64,000 bases of DNA from Bacteroidales bacterium (GTDB taxonomy: Bacteria; Bacteroidota; Bacteroidia; Bacteroidales; Tenuifilaceae): contig DSBV01000125.1 of the NCBI GenBank assembly GCA_011045955.1, positions 1 through 64,000 of the forward strand. Reading direction: 5' to 3'. This document shows, piece by piece, positions 40,946-50,809 of the stretch; position 1 is the first letter of the stretch, and each line of letters opens with the position of its first letter. A program made the translations under genes and the position numbers. The notes under the pieces were generated by a model. That model was given only the letters and a program-made list of their open reading frames with translations. It had not been told where the DNA came from and did no database searches.

Positions 40946-41836
40946 ATGATTCTACTTGAAAGTCCCACCAACTGGCCCGACTACGAATTAATCGATAGCG
41001 GCGATGGCGAAAAGCTAGAACGGTTTGGTACCCAAACACTGGCTCGGCCTGAGCCACAAGCCATTTGGCAAAAAGCTCTTTTGCAAACCGAATGGAATAG
41101 CTTAGCCAATGCATACTTTGTTAAGAAAAAGGGTAACCCTGAGGACGTCAACGAATGGGGCGAGTGGAATAAAAAAAGCGGTTGCAAAGAGCAATGGACA
41201 ATAGGTTACAGCTATAAGCAAATGCAGCTCAAATTCCGTTTGGGGTTAACATCTTTCAAGCATGTGGGAGTCTTCCCCGAGCAGGCTACAAACTGGAATT
41301 TTATATACGACACTGTTCAGCAGCTATCGTCTGAAAAACCATCGGTTTTAAACCTCTTTGCCTACACCGGCGGAGCATCGTTGGCAGCCAAAGCTGCCGG
41401 AGCCGATGTAACCCATGTCGATTCGGTAAAACAAACCATTACCTGGTCGCGTGAAAATATGGAGCTTAGCAAGCTTGATGGAATTAGGTGGATGGTAGAT
41501 GATGCCGTAAAATTTGTAGCACGCGAGGTAAGACGTAATAAAACTTACCATGGAATAATCCTTGACCCCCCTGCCTATGGCAGAGGCCCCGAAGGTGAAA
41601 AATGGATTCTTGAAAAAAGCTTATGCCCTTTGCTCGAGAATTGCCATAAAATACTAGCTAGCAAAAATTCTTTTCTCATCCTTAACCTTTACTCAATGGG
41701 CTACTCGCCCCTAATTTCCGAAAGTCTAGCCAAAAGCATTTTTAATGTTGATAAAACTGAGATTGGAGAACTTTACGTAGCCGACAGGGCTGGACGCAAA
41801 CTACCGCTTGGGGTTTTTTTGCGGTTTTTAAAATAA
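40946..41836 (+). CDS. Class I SAM-dependent RNA methyltransferase (RlmK/RlmI-like)
   Basis: VLNLFAYTGGASLAAKAAGADVTHVDSVK and ILDPPAYGRGP motifs. Confidence 0.85.
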   Translation: MILLESPTNWPDYELIDSGDGEKLERFGTQTLARPEPQAIWQKALLQTEWNSLANAYFVKKKGNPEDVNEWGEWNKKSGCKEQWTIGYSYKQMQLKFRLGLTSFKHVGVFPEQATNWNFIYDTVQQLSSEKPSVLNLFAYTGGASLAAKAAGADVTHVDSVKQTITWSRENMELSKLDGIRWMVDDAVKFVAREVRRNKTYHGIILDPPAYGRGPEGEKWILEKSLCPLLENCHKILASKNSFLILNLYSMGYSPLISESLAKSIFNVDKTEIGELYVADRAGRKLPLGVFLRFLK

Positions 41837-41964
41837 TTTTATCAACAAAAATATAATTCCTGCCATAAAACAGGTAAAATATATCAATTTAATGTTACTT
41901 TTGCATTGATTCTCTGTATATTTGTTTTATGGGAAGTTATTGAAATTAATAAAACCACAGTTGT

Positions 41965-42345
41965 ATGGAACCATTAAAGATTAACGGTACCAGCCAATAC
42001 CCAACCATAACTCTCGATAAAGATGCAGGTATCTTTGAGTTTAAAGGGAACTCATTACCTGAGGATGCAAAATCATTTTTCGAACCAATTATTGGTTGGA
42101 TTGAAGAGTATGCCAAGAACCCAAACCCTGAAACAGTAGTTCGATTTAAAATGATTTACTACAACACTCCCAGCTCAAAGATGCTTTTTCAGGTTCTTAA
42201 GCGCTTTGAAAGAATTGCTCAAGATGGCCACAAAATAAGCATAGTTTGGATGTATAACGAGGATGACATCGATATTAAAGATGCAGGAAAAGATCTATCA
42301 AACCATATTAAGATACCATTCAAACTCGAATCATACAAGGAATAA
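41965..42345 (+). CDS. DUF1987 / SiaC family regulatory phosphoprotein
   Basis: TSQYPTITLDKDAGIFEFKGNSLPEDAKSFFEPIIGWIEEYAKNP and YYNTPSSKMLFQVLKRFE are characteristic of DUF1987/SiaC. Confidence 0.88.
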   Translation: MEPLKINGTSQYPTITLDKDAGIFEFKGNSLPEDAKSFFEPIIGWIEEYAKNPNPETVVRFKMIYYNTPSSKMLFQVLKRFERIAQDGHKISIVWMYNEDDIDIKDAGKDLSNHIKIPFKLESYKE

Positions 42346-42370
42346 AAAAAGGCCATAAAGGCCTTTTTTT
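42344..42370. terminator. Bidirectional intrinsic terminator between siaC-like gene and the six-gene operon
   Basis: AAAAAAAGGCC-ATAAA-GGCCTTTTTTT. Confidence 0.8.
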
Positions 42371-42386
42371 ATTGCTACGATAAACA

Positions 42387-43676
42387 CTACCAATCGGTAG
42401 TATAGCTGTGATTATAAATTCTGTGGGTTTTTAGTTCGCCTGAAGCATCTCGGTAATGGATGTATCCCGATAGCAAGGATAGTGTTTTACCCGAAGAAGA
42501 GGTTTCGGCAACCTTTAAAGCCTGATCGGAGTTAATCTTTAAGGTATGGTTACCTTTCCCTTTGAATGATTGACCTATGTTTTCAATAACTACTGGAGGT
42601 AATCCTTTCCATTCTAGTACCACCTTCTCAACCACAAATGGGGAGTCGTACTTTGAGCGAATGGTCATGTCAACAAGTATTCCATTCACCGCAGCATCAT
42701 CCTTTGAAATAGCAGTCATGTGAATAGGATCAGTAAGGAAGATTGAAGCCTTATTGGCTGCAACATCAAAGTAGAAAGGCTTTTGTACCGATTCACCGCC
42801 AAACATATACTTTACAAGGATACTATTCTCAGGATCCTCGTAACAATTCTCGTAATTATACTTTATAGTTACATTGTCGGTATTGTTTATGACCGAAGTT
42901 ATACGAGCACATTCCGACTTGGTAGTGGGCTTTTTGGCTGTAGATATGGCACGTCCGTTTAACCTTAGGTAATACTTAAGTTCGCCCAAGTTGCTTTCCA
43001 ACTCAACCAATTCAATTGAACGAAGAAGCGATTTGTATCGGGTTATTCCAAGGTTACATTGGTCAACCCTACCATCCATGAAGTAGTCCTTAAGCGAAGT
43101 AAGCTCAGCCATGTTTTTCTCAATCTGCTCAACCGATTCAACCTTATCAACCTGATCCAACAAATCTTCCATTTGGCGTGTTAGCTCACGGTCGCGCATC
43201 TTATAGTCAAGCACTAGCATTTTCAGCTCTGTTTCCGGGAAAGGATACTTTATGTGGTATATGAAGTAAACCGATTTATCGGCACGCTGACGTTTTTCCC
43301 AGTAAAACTCAGCTACCTTGGATATCGAAATGCCCTGTAAAAATGGAACTTTACCCGACTGCGTGGTTGTTGTGGTAGCAAATTTTTCAAGGAAGACATT
43401 AACATTATTGTTATAATTGGCTTCCTCCTTGCGTACCTCGGAACTAGCTTTAACATTCTCCGCTACCGACGATACAATTTGTGCTTTTACATTCGAAAGG
43501 GCATCTTGTTGAGCATCCTGTGCGGTAGGCCCGGTACCTGTAACAATAATAAAATCCTTTTCCAAACCATTCACCCATTTGGGTTGTTTTCCGCTTTTCT
43601 CCAGAAGTTTATCCTGGGCAAAGGTTAAACTTATAACACCCAGAATGGATAAAGCCAGAAGCAATATCTTTTTCAT
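42387..43676 (-). CDS. Exported protein with LPP20-like N-terminal region
   Basis: Signal peptide MKKILLLALSILGVISLTFAQ; PKWVNGLEKDFIIVTGTGPTAQDAQQDALSNVKAQIVSSVAENVKASS pattern. ORF extends to 43712 but MKKILL is the likelier start. Confidence 0.6.
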   Translation of the reverse strand: MKKILLLALSILGVISLTFAQDKLLEKSGKQPKWVNGLEKDFIIVTGTGPTAQDAQQDALSNVKAQIVSSVAENVKASSEVRKEEANYNNNVNVFLEKFATTTTTQSGKVPFLQGISISKVAEFYWEKRQRADKSVYFIYHIKYPFPETELKMLVLDYKMRDRELTRQMEDLLDQVDKVESVEQIEKNMAELTSLKDYFMDGRVDQCNLGITRYKSLLRSIELVELESNLGELKYYLRLNGRAISTAKKPTTKSECARITSVINNTDNVTIKYNYENCYEDPENSILVKYMFGGESVQKPFYFDVAANKASIFLTDPIHMTAISKDDAAVNGILVDMTIRSKYDSPFVVEKVVLEWKGLPPVVIENIGQSFKGKGNHTLKINSDQALKVAETSSSGKTLSLLSGYIHYRDASGELKTHRIYNHSYTTDW

Positions 43677-43786
43677 ACACTTATGTTTTTGACCCCAAAA
43701 GGGGATTGGCAAGTAAAAATAATTTATCCGTTTACAAAAACAGCAACCCCATTAGCTGGGGCTGCTGTAGCAATTGAATTGGAATA

Positions 43787-44365
43787 TTACGGGCGTTCCT
43801 TGGCCATTTTATCCATTTCCTCGTTGAATATTTGCTCGAATTTCATCTTATCGTAATCAAGCTGCAGCTTTTGATCCTTTGAAATTCGATCCTTAATGTT
43901 ATTCAGCACTTGATCCTTTGGAACCTGAAGAGCTTGGAATACCTGGTATTTTCCATCCTTCATCTGAAGGGTTTTGCTGCAAGCCACCTCAACGTTATTC
44001 AGCTCCTGGTTGATAACCTCACGGGTCATTTGCTCAAATTTTTGTTCAAATTCCATGGCATCGCCAACCTGACGTTCATTAACGTAACGATCGGCAACCG
44101 ATTTCATGGTAGTGCTTATACTACGCGAGAGATTGGTTTGAGCGTCGATACGAGCTTTGCTCTTGGCTGTGCTCAAATCGCTGCTAATACCGTTACCTGT
44201 TCCACGGAAGTACTTAGCGTCGGTGTGGAACTCATCGTCGTTGCAAGGAACATTTACTTCCTTTCCTAAAGAACTGTCTGCAGCTTTCTTTGAGCCACCA
44301 CAACTAGCCAGCATGAAAGCAAAGGTGAAAATGCCGGCAACCATTAATAAATTTCTCATTTTCAT
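43787..44365 (-). CDS. LPP20-like lipoprotein
   Basis: Lipobox MLASC; KYFRGTGNGISSDLSTAKSKARIDAQTNLSRSI pattern. Confidence 0.65.
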   Translation of the reverse strand: MKMRNLLMVAGIFTFAFMLASCGGSKKAADSSLGKEVNVPCNDDEFHTDAKYFRGTGNGISSDLSTAKSKARIDAQTNLSRSISTTMKSVADRYVNERQVGDAMEFEQKFEQMTREVINQELNNVEVACSKTLQMKDGKYQVFQALQVPKDQVLNNIKDRISKDQKLQLDYDKMKFEQIFNEEMDKMAKERP

Positions 44366-44421
44366 AGTCATTCTGTTTTTGGTTAAACTTAAAATCAAAT
44401 AGACATAAAATTATAGATTAA

Positions 44422-45393
44422 TTATTTTTTTTCGTAAAGCCAACTCCAATCCCAGTTGAAGTATGGAGCAGCACCCCAGTATGCCCAAGCTACTGCAATT
44501 TCCTTGCCAGCTTGAATCATCATTTTATCTTTTTCAATGGAATCGTCGTACTGTTTCATTTTGAAGTCCCACACATTAGCGCCATCGGCCAGCATTTTCT
44601 GGGTGATTTCATCGGTAAGGCGAACGGCATCGGTGTAGCACTCCATATCGGGAGTTATTTTACCTAGGTACTCAGCTGCCTTATCGGCATTCATGTTAGC
44701 CCAAGCCGCCTTGGCGCCTGCCATGTACTCAGTACATTTATAGTTGGCATACTGCTTATAAATCTCAACCGACAAATCCATGCTCTTGTCAAAGCATTCG
44801 CGGCAAACATCGGGTACTGAGAGCAAAACGAAAAGAGCCTCTTCGTACTTTCTTTGACCGGCAAGGGCTTGGGCACCCTTAAGCACCACATCGCACTGGG
44901 AATTGTAGTATTCAATAATCTTTTCCTTACCTTTCTCAATAAAACCCTTGAATTGCCCGGCTCGTACATTGATATTTCTCAGTGCCTGAATATACGCTTT
45001 GGCTTCAGTTTGACCAACCCCTTTAACCGATATGTTAGTTTGGCTGAAGATGTTTTGGCTAGCAGCGTCAACAATGTAAAAGGTAACATCCAGGTTAACA
45101 GCCTGCATTGGGGGTGCTGTTGGGGTGATCTCCTTGCTAATCTCGGTAACAAGTGGAACAATGCAGAATCGTGGATTAGCAGCAGTGGCGCCTAAGCCGT
45201 TCTGAGTAGCAATCTGGCTCATCTTGTTAACTAACATCCGGCGAGCCTCCTGGGGAATTCCGGTTGCCTGCTCGGGAACAATAGCAGCAAGAGCTATTCT
45301 ACCCAAGTCGTCAGTTTTCCCTTGGATATTTTGTGCATTCAAGTTTAATGCTAAACCTGTAAGCACGACTATCGATAGTATTAACTTTTTCAT
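44422..45393 (-). CDS. Exported protein with TolB-N/CsgG-like N-terminal region and helical C-terminal part
   Basis: Signal peptide; MLVNKMSQIATQNGLGATAANPRFCIVPLVTEISKEITPTAPPMQAVNLDVTFYIVDAASQ. Confidence 0.6.
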   Translation of the reverse strand: MKKLILSIVVLTGLALNLNAQNIQGKTDDLGRIALAAIVPEQATGIPQEARRMLVNKMSQIATQNGLGATAANPRFCIVPLVTEISKEITPTAPPMQAVNLDVTFYIVDAASQNIFSQTNISVKGVGQTEAKAYIQALRNINVRAGQFKGFIEKGKEKIIEYYNSQCDVVLKGAQALAGQRKYEEALFVLLSVPDVCRECFDKSMDLSVEIYKQYANYKCTEYMAGAKAAWANMNADKAAEYLGKITPDMECYTDAVRLTDEITQKMLADGANVWDFKMKQYDDSIEKDKMMIQAGKEIAVAWAYWGAAPYFNWDWSWLYEKK

Positions 45394-45404
45394 TTTAGTA
45401 TCAT

Positions 45405-46364
45405 TTACTTTTCACCAAGAATTAGCCAAGCTTCACCCAAACCGCGCATGTACAGTTTTGAAGGTATTCCCATTCCATTCAGGTATTTACGCAAATCGCT
45501 AACAAATGAGCGGGTATCAACTGCTCTTTGGCGACCCTTTGCGTCGGTACGCATCATGGGAATACGAACCTGTTCAAACTTCATGAAGTTTTCGGTTGCA
45601 TCGGAAAGGTTAAATCGACCTTCCACACAGTTATCGGCAAACCAGTCCTCAATAATGGATGATAGTTCTTTGCCGTCGCTGCCAAATTCTGACTCCAGGT
45701 TTTCGCCCCAGTTAGCCCAAACCTTAATCTGAACCTTAACCTCACGGCCCTTTGCAAACATATCCTCAAAATGGCGCATAAGACCGGCGTTGAAGTTATC
45801 CATATGGCTAAGCACTGCCTCCTCAAGCAAAAGTTCTGGCGATGCCGATGTTGATGGGCTACCTGCCCCTGCAACACCCGATACTTGCTTTGCAGTGTAT
45901 GCATCGAGCCCTTTTAGGTTAAACACAATGTATTTCTGAGGCCCCTGACGCTTTACTTCAAAGTCCAGGTCCATTATGATGTCGGCCTTGGCAACACGCT
46001 TTAAAGCATCGATTGGGCTTTCGGCCATCTCCGAACCACTCGATGAACTTGTAAGCATTGACGATTCGGCGCGTTCCTGCTCCAGATTCTTGAGTTCTTG
46101 TTCCAGATCTTTAAGAGGAAAACCTCTATCGGCCATTATTTGACCCATTTTGGTTATAACCAAACGTAATTCGGGGTCAGTTTGCAGAGCAGTTTTGTAA
46201 TCGGGTAGAACCTGTTTCAAACCCTGGTTATTAAACTCCATTTTGTACCCGCGGCTAATGCAGTACTGGTCGCTGGGAACCACCATTATTATGGGTTTTT
46301 TGGCTTGGCCAAATGCTGTTAGAGCAAAGGCAAGCAACGAAATTGATAGTAATAGTTGTTTCAT
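45405..46364 (-). CDS. DUF6175-like exported protein
   Basis: Signal peptide; KPIIMVVPSDQYCISRGYKMEFNNQG…LRLVITKMGQIMADRGFPLKDLEQELKNLEQE. Confidence 0.6.
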   Translation of the reverse strand: MKQLLLSISLLAFALTAFGQAKKPIIMVVPSDQYCISRGYKMEFNNQGLKQVLPDYKTALQTDPELRLVITKMGQIMADRGFPLKDLEQELKNLEQERAESSMLTSSSSGSEMAESPIDALKRVAKADIIMDLDFEVKRQGPQKYIVFNLKGLDAYTAKQVSGVAGAGSPSTSASPELLLEEAVLSHMDNFNAGLMRHFEDMFAKGREVKVQIKVWANWGENLESEFGSDGKELSSIIEDWFADNCVEGRFNLSDATENFMKFEQVRIPMMRTDAKGRQRAVDTRSFVSDLRKYLNGMGIPSKLYMRGLGEAWLILGEK

Positions 46365-46378
46365 ATTTACTTCAAACT

Positions 46379-46900
46379 TTAGAATCCGGAATCGAGACGA
46401 CGAGCAATGCCTTCGGCTTCGAGTTGTTTACGTAATGCATCGTACATAACCTGAACGTAGATAGCCACCTTGTAGCCTTTCTTCATTTTAATGCGATCCT
46501 CACCCGAAGGGTCTGCATCGTTGGTTACGGCAATGTACTGAAGGTACTTACCTCCCACCTCAAAGAACTTTTCAAAATAATCGGCGTGGATTTGTTCAGC
46601 GTTGGGTTGGGAGCAAATTGGGGGGGTAGGAGCAGAGCCTGCCCCTCCGGGTAAACCCTTGAAAATACACGCAGCCACAGCTGCCTGCTTGGCATTCATT
46701 ACCGCAGCACCTACATTCTTACCATAACCCCATACCTTGAAAACCTTTGTACCATCCTGACCAACGCCAACCGGTTCAATCTCATAGTTGTACTGGCTAT
46801 TCCACAAAATCTTCCGCTCCTTGCGGGTTTGTGCGTTGGCTGGTAAAACCATTACCACAGCCAGCACTGTTACAGCTATACTCAATAATACTTTTCTCAT
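46379..46900 (-). CDS. Exported LPP20-like protein
   Basis: Signal peptide; FKVWGYGKNVGAAVMNAKQAAVAACIFKGLPG. Confidence 0.55.
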   Translation of the reverse strand: MRKVLLSIAVTVLAVVMVLPANAQTRKERKILWNSQYNYEIEPVGVGQDGTKVFKVWGYGKNVGAAVMNAKQAAVAACIFKGLPGGAGSAPTPPICSQPNAEQIHADYFEKFFEVGGKYLQYIAVTNDADPSGEDRIKMKKGYKVAIYVQVMYDALRKQLEAEGIARRLDSGF

Positions 46901-46920
46901 ACACCTATACTATTTTAAAG

Positions 46921-48555
46921 TTAGAACATAAATTTAATACCAAACATTGTTGCTGCACCTTTACGGTTGGTGAATTTTTCGTCCCATACTAACCCGGTAT
47001 CACCATTATCGTCTTCGGCATTACCTATAAACGAGTATGAACCAATACCTCCCATTAGTTGGATGTTATGTTTCAAATTTAGTGCCAAATTTGCACCGGC
47101 TTTCAGGTAAAGAACTTTCAGTGAACCATCATCAAAATCGGAATGGCTGGCTTGTTCCTGCCCTAAGCCTATGTAGGGGCGTAATTCGAGGTTACGCGTT
47201 AGCATGAATCCCTTGGCTAAACCAGCACCGTAGTGCAAGAAAACAACTCCTTCGTAAGTTGAATACCCAATGTCATAATTCTTGGCCTGAACACCACCCT
47301 CAACGTAAACAAACAAGGCTTTAATGCCAACATATCGACCCATGCGAGCATCAATTCGTCCATAAGCCCCACCAACTTCACCGGCCTCATAACCAAGCAG
47401 CAGATCTAAACCAAGGTCGTTCTGCTGACGAAGCAGATATCCCTCGCGTAGCCTTCTACCAGCAGTTTGGTAAAACTGTGAGGTAGGCATATCGCCTTTG
47501 GCAACCTGCCGGTTATCGACAATTTTACTGGTTGCGCGAATTACACCTCTAAAATGTGGTTCCACGCTGTTGGTTTTTTCATTGTAAACATACTCATAGG
47601 CAAAATATCGATGATCGCATTTTAATCCCTCCTTCAAACCTATTTTTGCACGTATTGGCCTTACCTGATGAATGGTTGTTTTAACCATAAAATCTTCATG
47701 CTTCATCTCAAGGTAGTATAGAGATTCGTCATAGCCTTTTTGAACTAACTCTTCAAGTAGCTGCTCCTCTGTTTTTTGCTTGATCAATTTACCCAACTGG
47801 GTATCCTCGGTTGGCTGTGAAGCAGTAACATATACAACGGTTTGAGTTACAAATTCTATTGGAATATTCAGTTCTTTGAATTTCTTTATTTTTTCATTAC
47901 GGACCTCAGGTGAATCCTCGGGATAGATCCAGCAATCGTAAAGAACGTTCTGGGTTTCCTCCTTGTACTTTATCTTGTAAAGATATCCATTAACTGTTGC
48001 CTTCCACCCCTTCATTTTTTCAACCTTGGCCTCCCTCATGTTTAGAACATTTTGGTAATCGAGAACAAGAATGTAGCTCTTTTCAATAAGGCGATTCCCG
48101 TAATCCTTCAGTATGTTTTCACCACGTTTAGTGGCCTGTGCTTTAATGTACTGTGCATCGGTGGCATTGAATGTACCCCTATCGAAGATGAGGTCAAGAT
48201 CCATGGAGCCATCATCCTTACGGTTGTACCATTTACTTACAATTGACTTTGAGACTCCCTTCTGCATAAGGAAGCTCTCAATGGCCTTGGTTGGTACAAC
48301 CGACGCATCACCCCGTGAGAATGGTGCTTCAAATACCAAGTAATTGAGGCTGTTGTCGTAATACTTATCGGTTAACCTAATTTTTTGGAATTTTGCCTCA
48401 ACCTCGGAAGCGTGATTCTCGCCCGGGAACTTCATGTAAAAAACTGTAATTGAATTCCTGTCATAGGTTGAGGGAATCCGATTACCCTTTTGAATATCCT
48501 GTGCGTAAATATTGGCACTAATCAGAAAGGCCAAAAGTAAATATACCTTTTTCAT
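46921..48555 (-). CDS. Exported protein with CsgG-like segment and C-terminal outer membrane beta-barrel
   Basis: Signal peptide; GENILKDYGNRLIEKSYILVLDYQNV; C-terminal repeated amphipathic strands ending AATMFGIKFMF. Confidence 0.6.
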   Translation of the reverse strand: MKKVYLLLAFLISANIYAQDIQKGNRIPSTYDRNSITVFYMKFPGENHASEVEAKFQKIRLTDKYYDNSLNYLVFEAPFSRGDASVVPTKAIESFLMQKGVSKSIVSKWYNRKDDGSMDLDLIFDRGTFNATDAQYIKAQATKRGENILKDYGNRLIEKSYILVLDYQNVLNMREAKVEKMKGWKATVNGYLYKIKYKEETQNVLYDCWIYPEDSPEVRNEKIKKFKELNIPIEFVTQTVVYVTASQPTEDTQLGKLIKQKTEEQLLEELVQKGYDESLYYLEMKHEDFMVKTTIHQVRPIRAKIGLKEGLKCDHRYFAYEYVYNEKTNSVEPHFRGVIRATSKIVDNRQVAKGDMPTSQFYQTAGRRLREGYLLRQQNDLGLDLLLGYEAGEVGGAYGRIDARMGRYVGIKALFVYVEGGVQAKNYDIGYSTYEGVVFLHYGAGLAKGFMLTRNLELRPYIGLGQEQASHSDFDDGSLKVLYLKAGANLALNLKHNIQLMGGIGSYSFIGNAEDDNGDTGLVWDEKFTNRKGAATMFGIKFMF

Positions 48556-48705
48556 ACTTATCAGTTATTAAAAGTTATTGAATAAAGTTACGGTAAATTA
48601 TTATACCATAATAATTTTTTTTGTTATTAAATTGATAAATATCATAATAAAACGTTCGCTTATGTACAAAGGGAACTCTCTTGAATATAAAAAAGAACCA
48701 TTCAT

Positions 48706-48739
48706 CAAAAAAGAGGGTAGGTGAAAAACACCTCCCCTC
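48706..48739 (-). terminator. Intrinsic terminator downstream of alkaline phosphatase
   Basis: Minus strand GAGGGGAGGTG-TTTTT-CACCTACCCTC-TTTTTT. Confidence 0.75.
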
Positions 48740-48765
48740 CTAATATATTTTACTTAAATATGCTT

Positions 48766-50172
48766 TTAGTATACTATTCCTGATGCACTTAGAATATTTT
48801 TAGGAATTTCGGTGTTGTCGAGCAATGGAATAAAAAGTTCCTGTCCGTTACCAATTGCAAATACAGGAACAGGTTGGCCAGTATGAGAACCTGAAGTCCA
48901 ACCTATAGCAGCCTTTGAGTTAACTAACTGAATGGCTACTTTCGAAATAGGATCGGTTTCGCTATAGGTGGTTTTTTCAGCAGATTTTACATTCGTAAAG
49001 GCAGTATTGTATGCCTCTTTGAGCATTTGAACATCGCTAGCGGTTAACTCAATCTCTTGTGAGAGACCTGTGTTTTCAGCTAAAAGTTTAAGCAAATCAT
49101 CAAATTTTGCCTCAGGGTTATTTTCCTTAAATTCCGAAACAAGCTTGTGCAACCGCTCTTTCGATACCTTTTGGTATTTGAGTAAATTGATATGTACATC
49201 GTATTTATTCTCCTTGTTTCCAATGGAGAGTCCGCCTGTTTCATGGTCGGCTGTAACTATAATCAGAGTTTCGTTAGAGTGCTTTTTGTAAAACTCCAGC
49301 GCTACATCAATGGCACGGGCAAAGGCAAGCACATCGTGAATAACTGTTGCAGCATCATTATCGTGGGCTGCCCAATCGATTTTACCTCCTTCAACCATCA
49401 TGAAAAATCCATTGGGATTATCCACAACCTCAATGGCTTTTCGGGTAATATCGGCAAGGCTGATATCGGATTCACAACGGTCAATTTCATACTGCAAGGT
49501 GCTTCTGGGTGCAGGATTTGGGGCAGAGTAAACAATGGATTTTGCACCCACTGCCACCAAAGAGTCTACAGCGGTTAACGATGAGGTGAATTGGTATCCG
49601 TTAACCTTTCCCAAATCGTACACGCTAACGGCATTAGAATCGGATTTGGATCCATAGGGTTCAAGAAAGCCACCCGATGCAAAAAAATCGTAGTTTGACT
49701 TTAGCAACTGCATTGCAATACCGTAGTAGCTACTACGAGAGCCCACATGGGCATAGAAAGCAGCTGGTGTTGCATGGTCAATGCTCACACTGGTTAATAT
49801 GGCTACTTTTCGTCCTGCTTCCTTAAACTTTTTGGCAATGCTGTACAACGTATCTACCCTGTCGTAAGTTAGACCAATGGTGTTGATTGAGGTTTTGACA
49901 CCAGTTGAGAGGGCAGTTCCTGCTGCAGCTGAGCAGGTGATATACCTATTATGTGCATAGGTTGTAGAGAAGGAGGAAACGGGAAAATTGGTAAAAGACA
50001 TTGCCGTGCTGTCGTGTAATACGCTGTCAGCATAAAGTTTAGCTAAGGTAACGTGTGAAACGCCCATTCCATCGCCAATAAAGAAGAAAACGTATTTTGC
50101 CTTTTGTTCCTGTTTACCGCAGGAAGCAAGCAATAAAACTATTAAAATAATAAACAGATTTCTACCTTTCAT
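48766..50172 (-). CDS. Alkaline phosphatase (lipoprotein)
   Basis: VFFFIGDGMGVSH, ITCSAAAGTALSTGVKT, VEGGKIDWAAHDNDAATVIHDV, IVTADHETGG; lipobox LASC. Confidence 0.92.
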   Translation of the reverse strand: MKGRNLFIILIVLLLASCGKQEQKAKYVFFFIGDGMGVSHVTLAKLYADSVLHDSTAMSFTNFPVSSFSTTYAHNRYITCSAAAGTALSTGVKTSINTIGLTYDRVDTLYSIAKKFKEAGRKVAILTSVSIDHATPAAFYAHVGSRSSYYGIAMQLLKSNYDFFASGGFLEPYGSKSDSNAVSVYDLGKVNGYQFTSSLTAVDSLVAVGAKSIVYSAPNPAPRSTLQYEIDRCESDISLADITRKAIEVVDNPNGFFMMVEGGKIDWAAHDNDAATVIHDVLAFARAIDVALEFYKKHSNETLIIVTADHETGGLSIGNKENKYDVHINLLKYQKVSKERLHKLVSEFKENNPEAKFDDLLKLLAENTGLSQEIELTASDVQMLKEAYNTAFTNVKSAEKTTYSETDPISKVAIQLVNSKAAIGWTSGSHTGQPVPVFAIGNGQELFIPLLDNTEIPKNILSASGIVY

Positions 50173-50281
50173 TTCAGCATCAATTTAAAAAGTTGATATT
50201 TCTTTTTTTCTTATAAACAAAACTATACTAAAAAAGTTAGGGCAATACCCAAAAGAGGGGATTAATGCGTTAAATGGAGTT

Positions 50282-50313
50282 AAAAAAAAATAAGCTGCCT
50301 TAAGGGCAGCTTA
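50282..50313 (-). terminator. Intrinsic terminator after exbD
   Basis: Minus strand AAGCTGCC-CTTAA-GGCAGCTT-ATTTTTTTTT. Confidence 0.75.
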
Positions 50314-50339
50314 CCGTTAATAGTTTTATTAAAAAAAAT

Positions 50340-50807
50340 TTACTTTTCAGCCTTACGGGCAGCGTAAACAATCTTAAGTGCACTGGCCTTACGCAATTCC
50401 TGCTTAACGTCGGTAACAATACCCATACGGGTTTCCTTGTCGATTTTTAGCGATGTGGTAAGCAAAGGCTTGTCCTCTTCCTTCATCGCCTCGCGCTCCG
50501 ATGCGATAAAATCGCGGATATCGTCAAGCGACTTGAATGAATCGTTAAGCTGAATACGGGGCTCAGTACCGAATAGAGACTGGAACTGCCTCATAGGAGG
50601 ACCAATGTATATGTAAGAAACCAACGACTTCTTTTCCAGTTTGTTTACTTCAGTGGCTTCGGGCAACTGGCTACGAACCATAAGAGTGGTTTCGCGCATG
50701 GTTGTACTAACCATGAAGAAGAACAGAAGCATAAACACAATGTCGGGGAGAGAGGCTGTTGAAATAGCCTTCATCTCGTGTTTTCCTTTACGTTGAAATT
50801 TAGCCAT
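50340..50807 (-). CDS. ExbD/TolR family biopolymer transporter
   Basis: STASLPDIVFMLLFFFMVSTTM. Confidence 0.9.
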   Translation of the reverse strand: MAKFQRKGKHEMKAISTASLPDIVFMLLFFFMVSTTMRETTLMVRSQLPEATEVNKLEKKSLVSYIYIGPPMRQFQSLFGTEPRIQLNDSFKSLDDIRDFIASEREAMKEEDKPLLTTSLKIDKETRMGIVTDVKQELRKASALKIVYAARKAEK

Positions 50808-50809
50808 AA

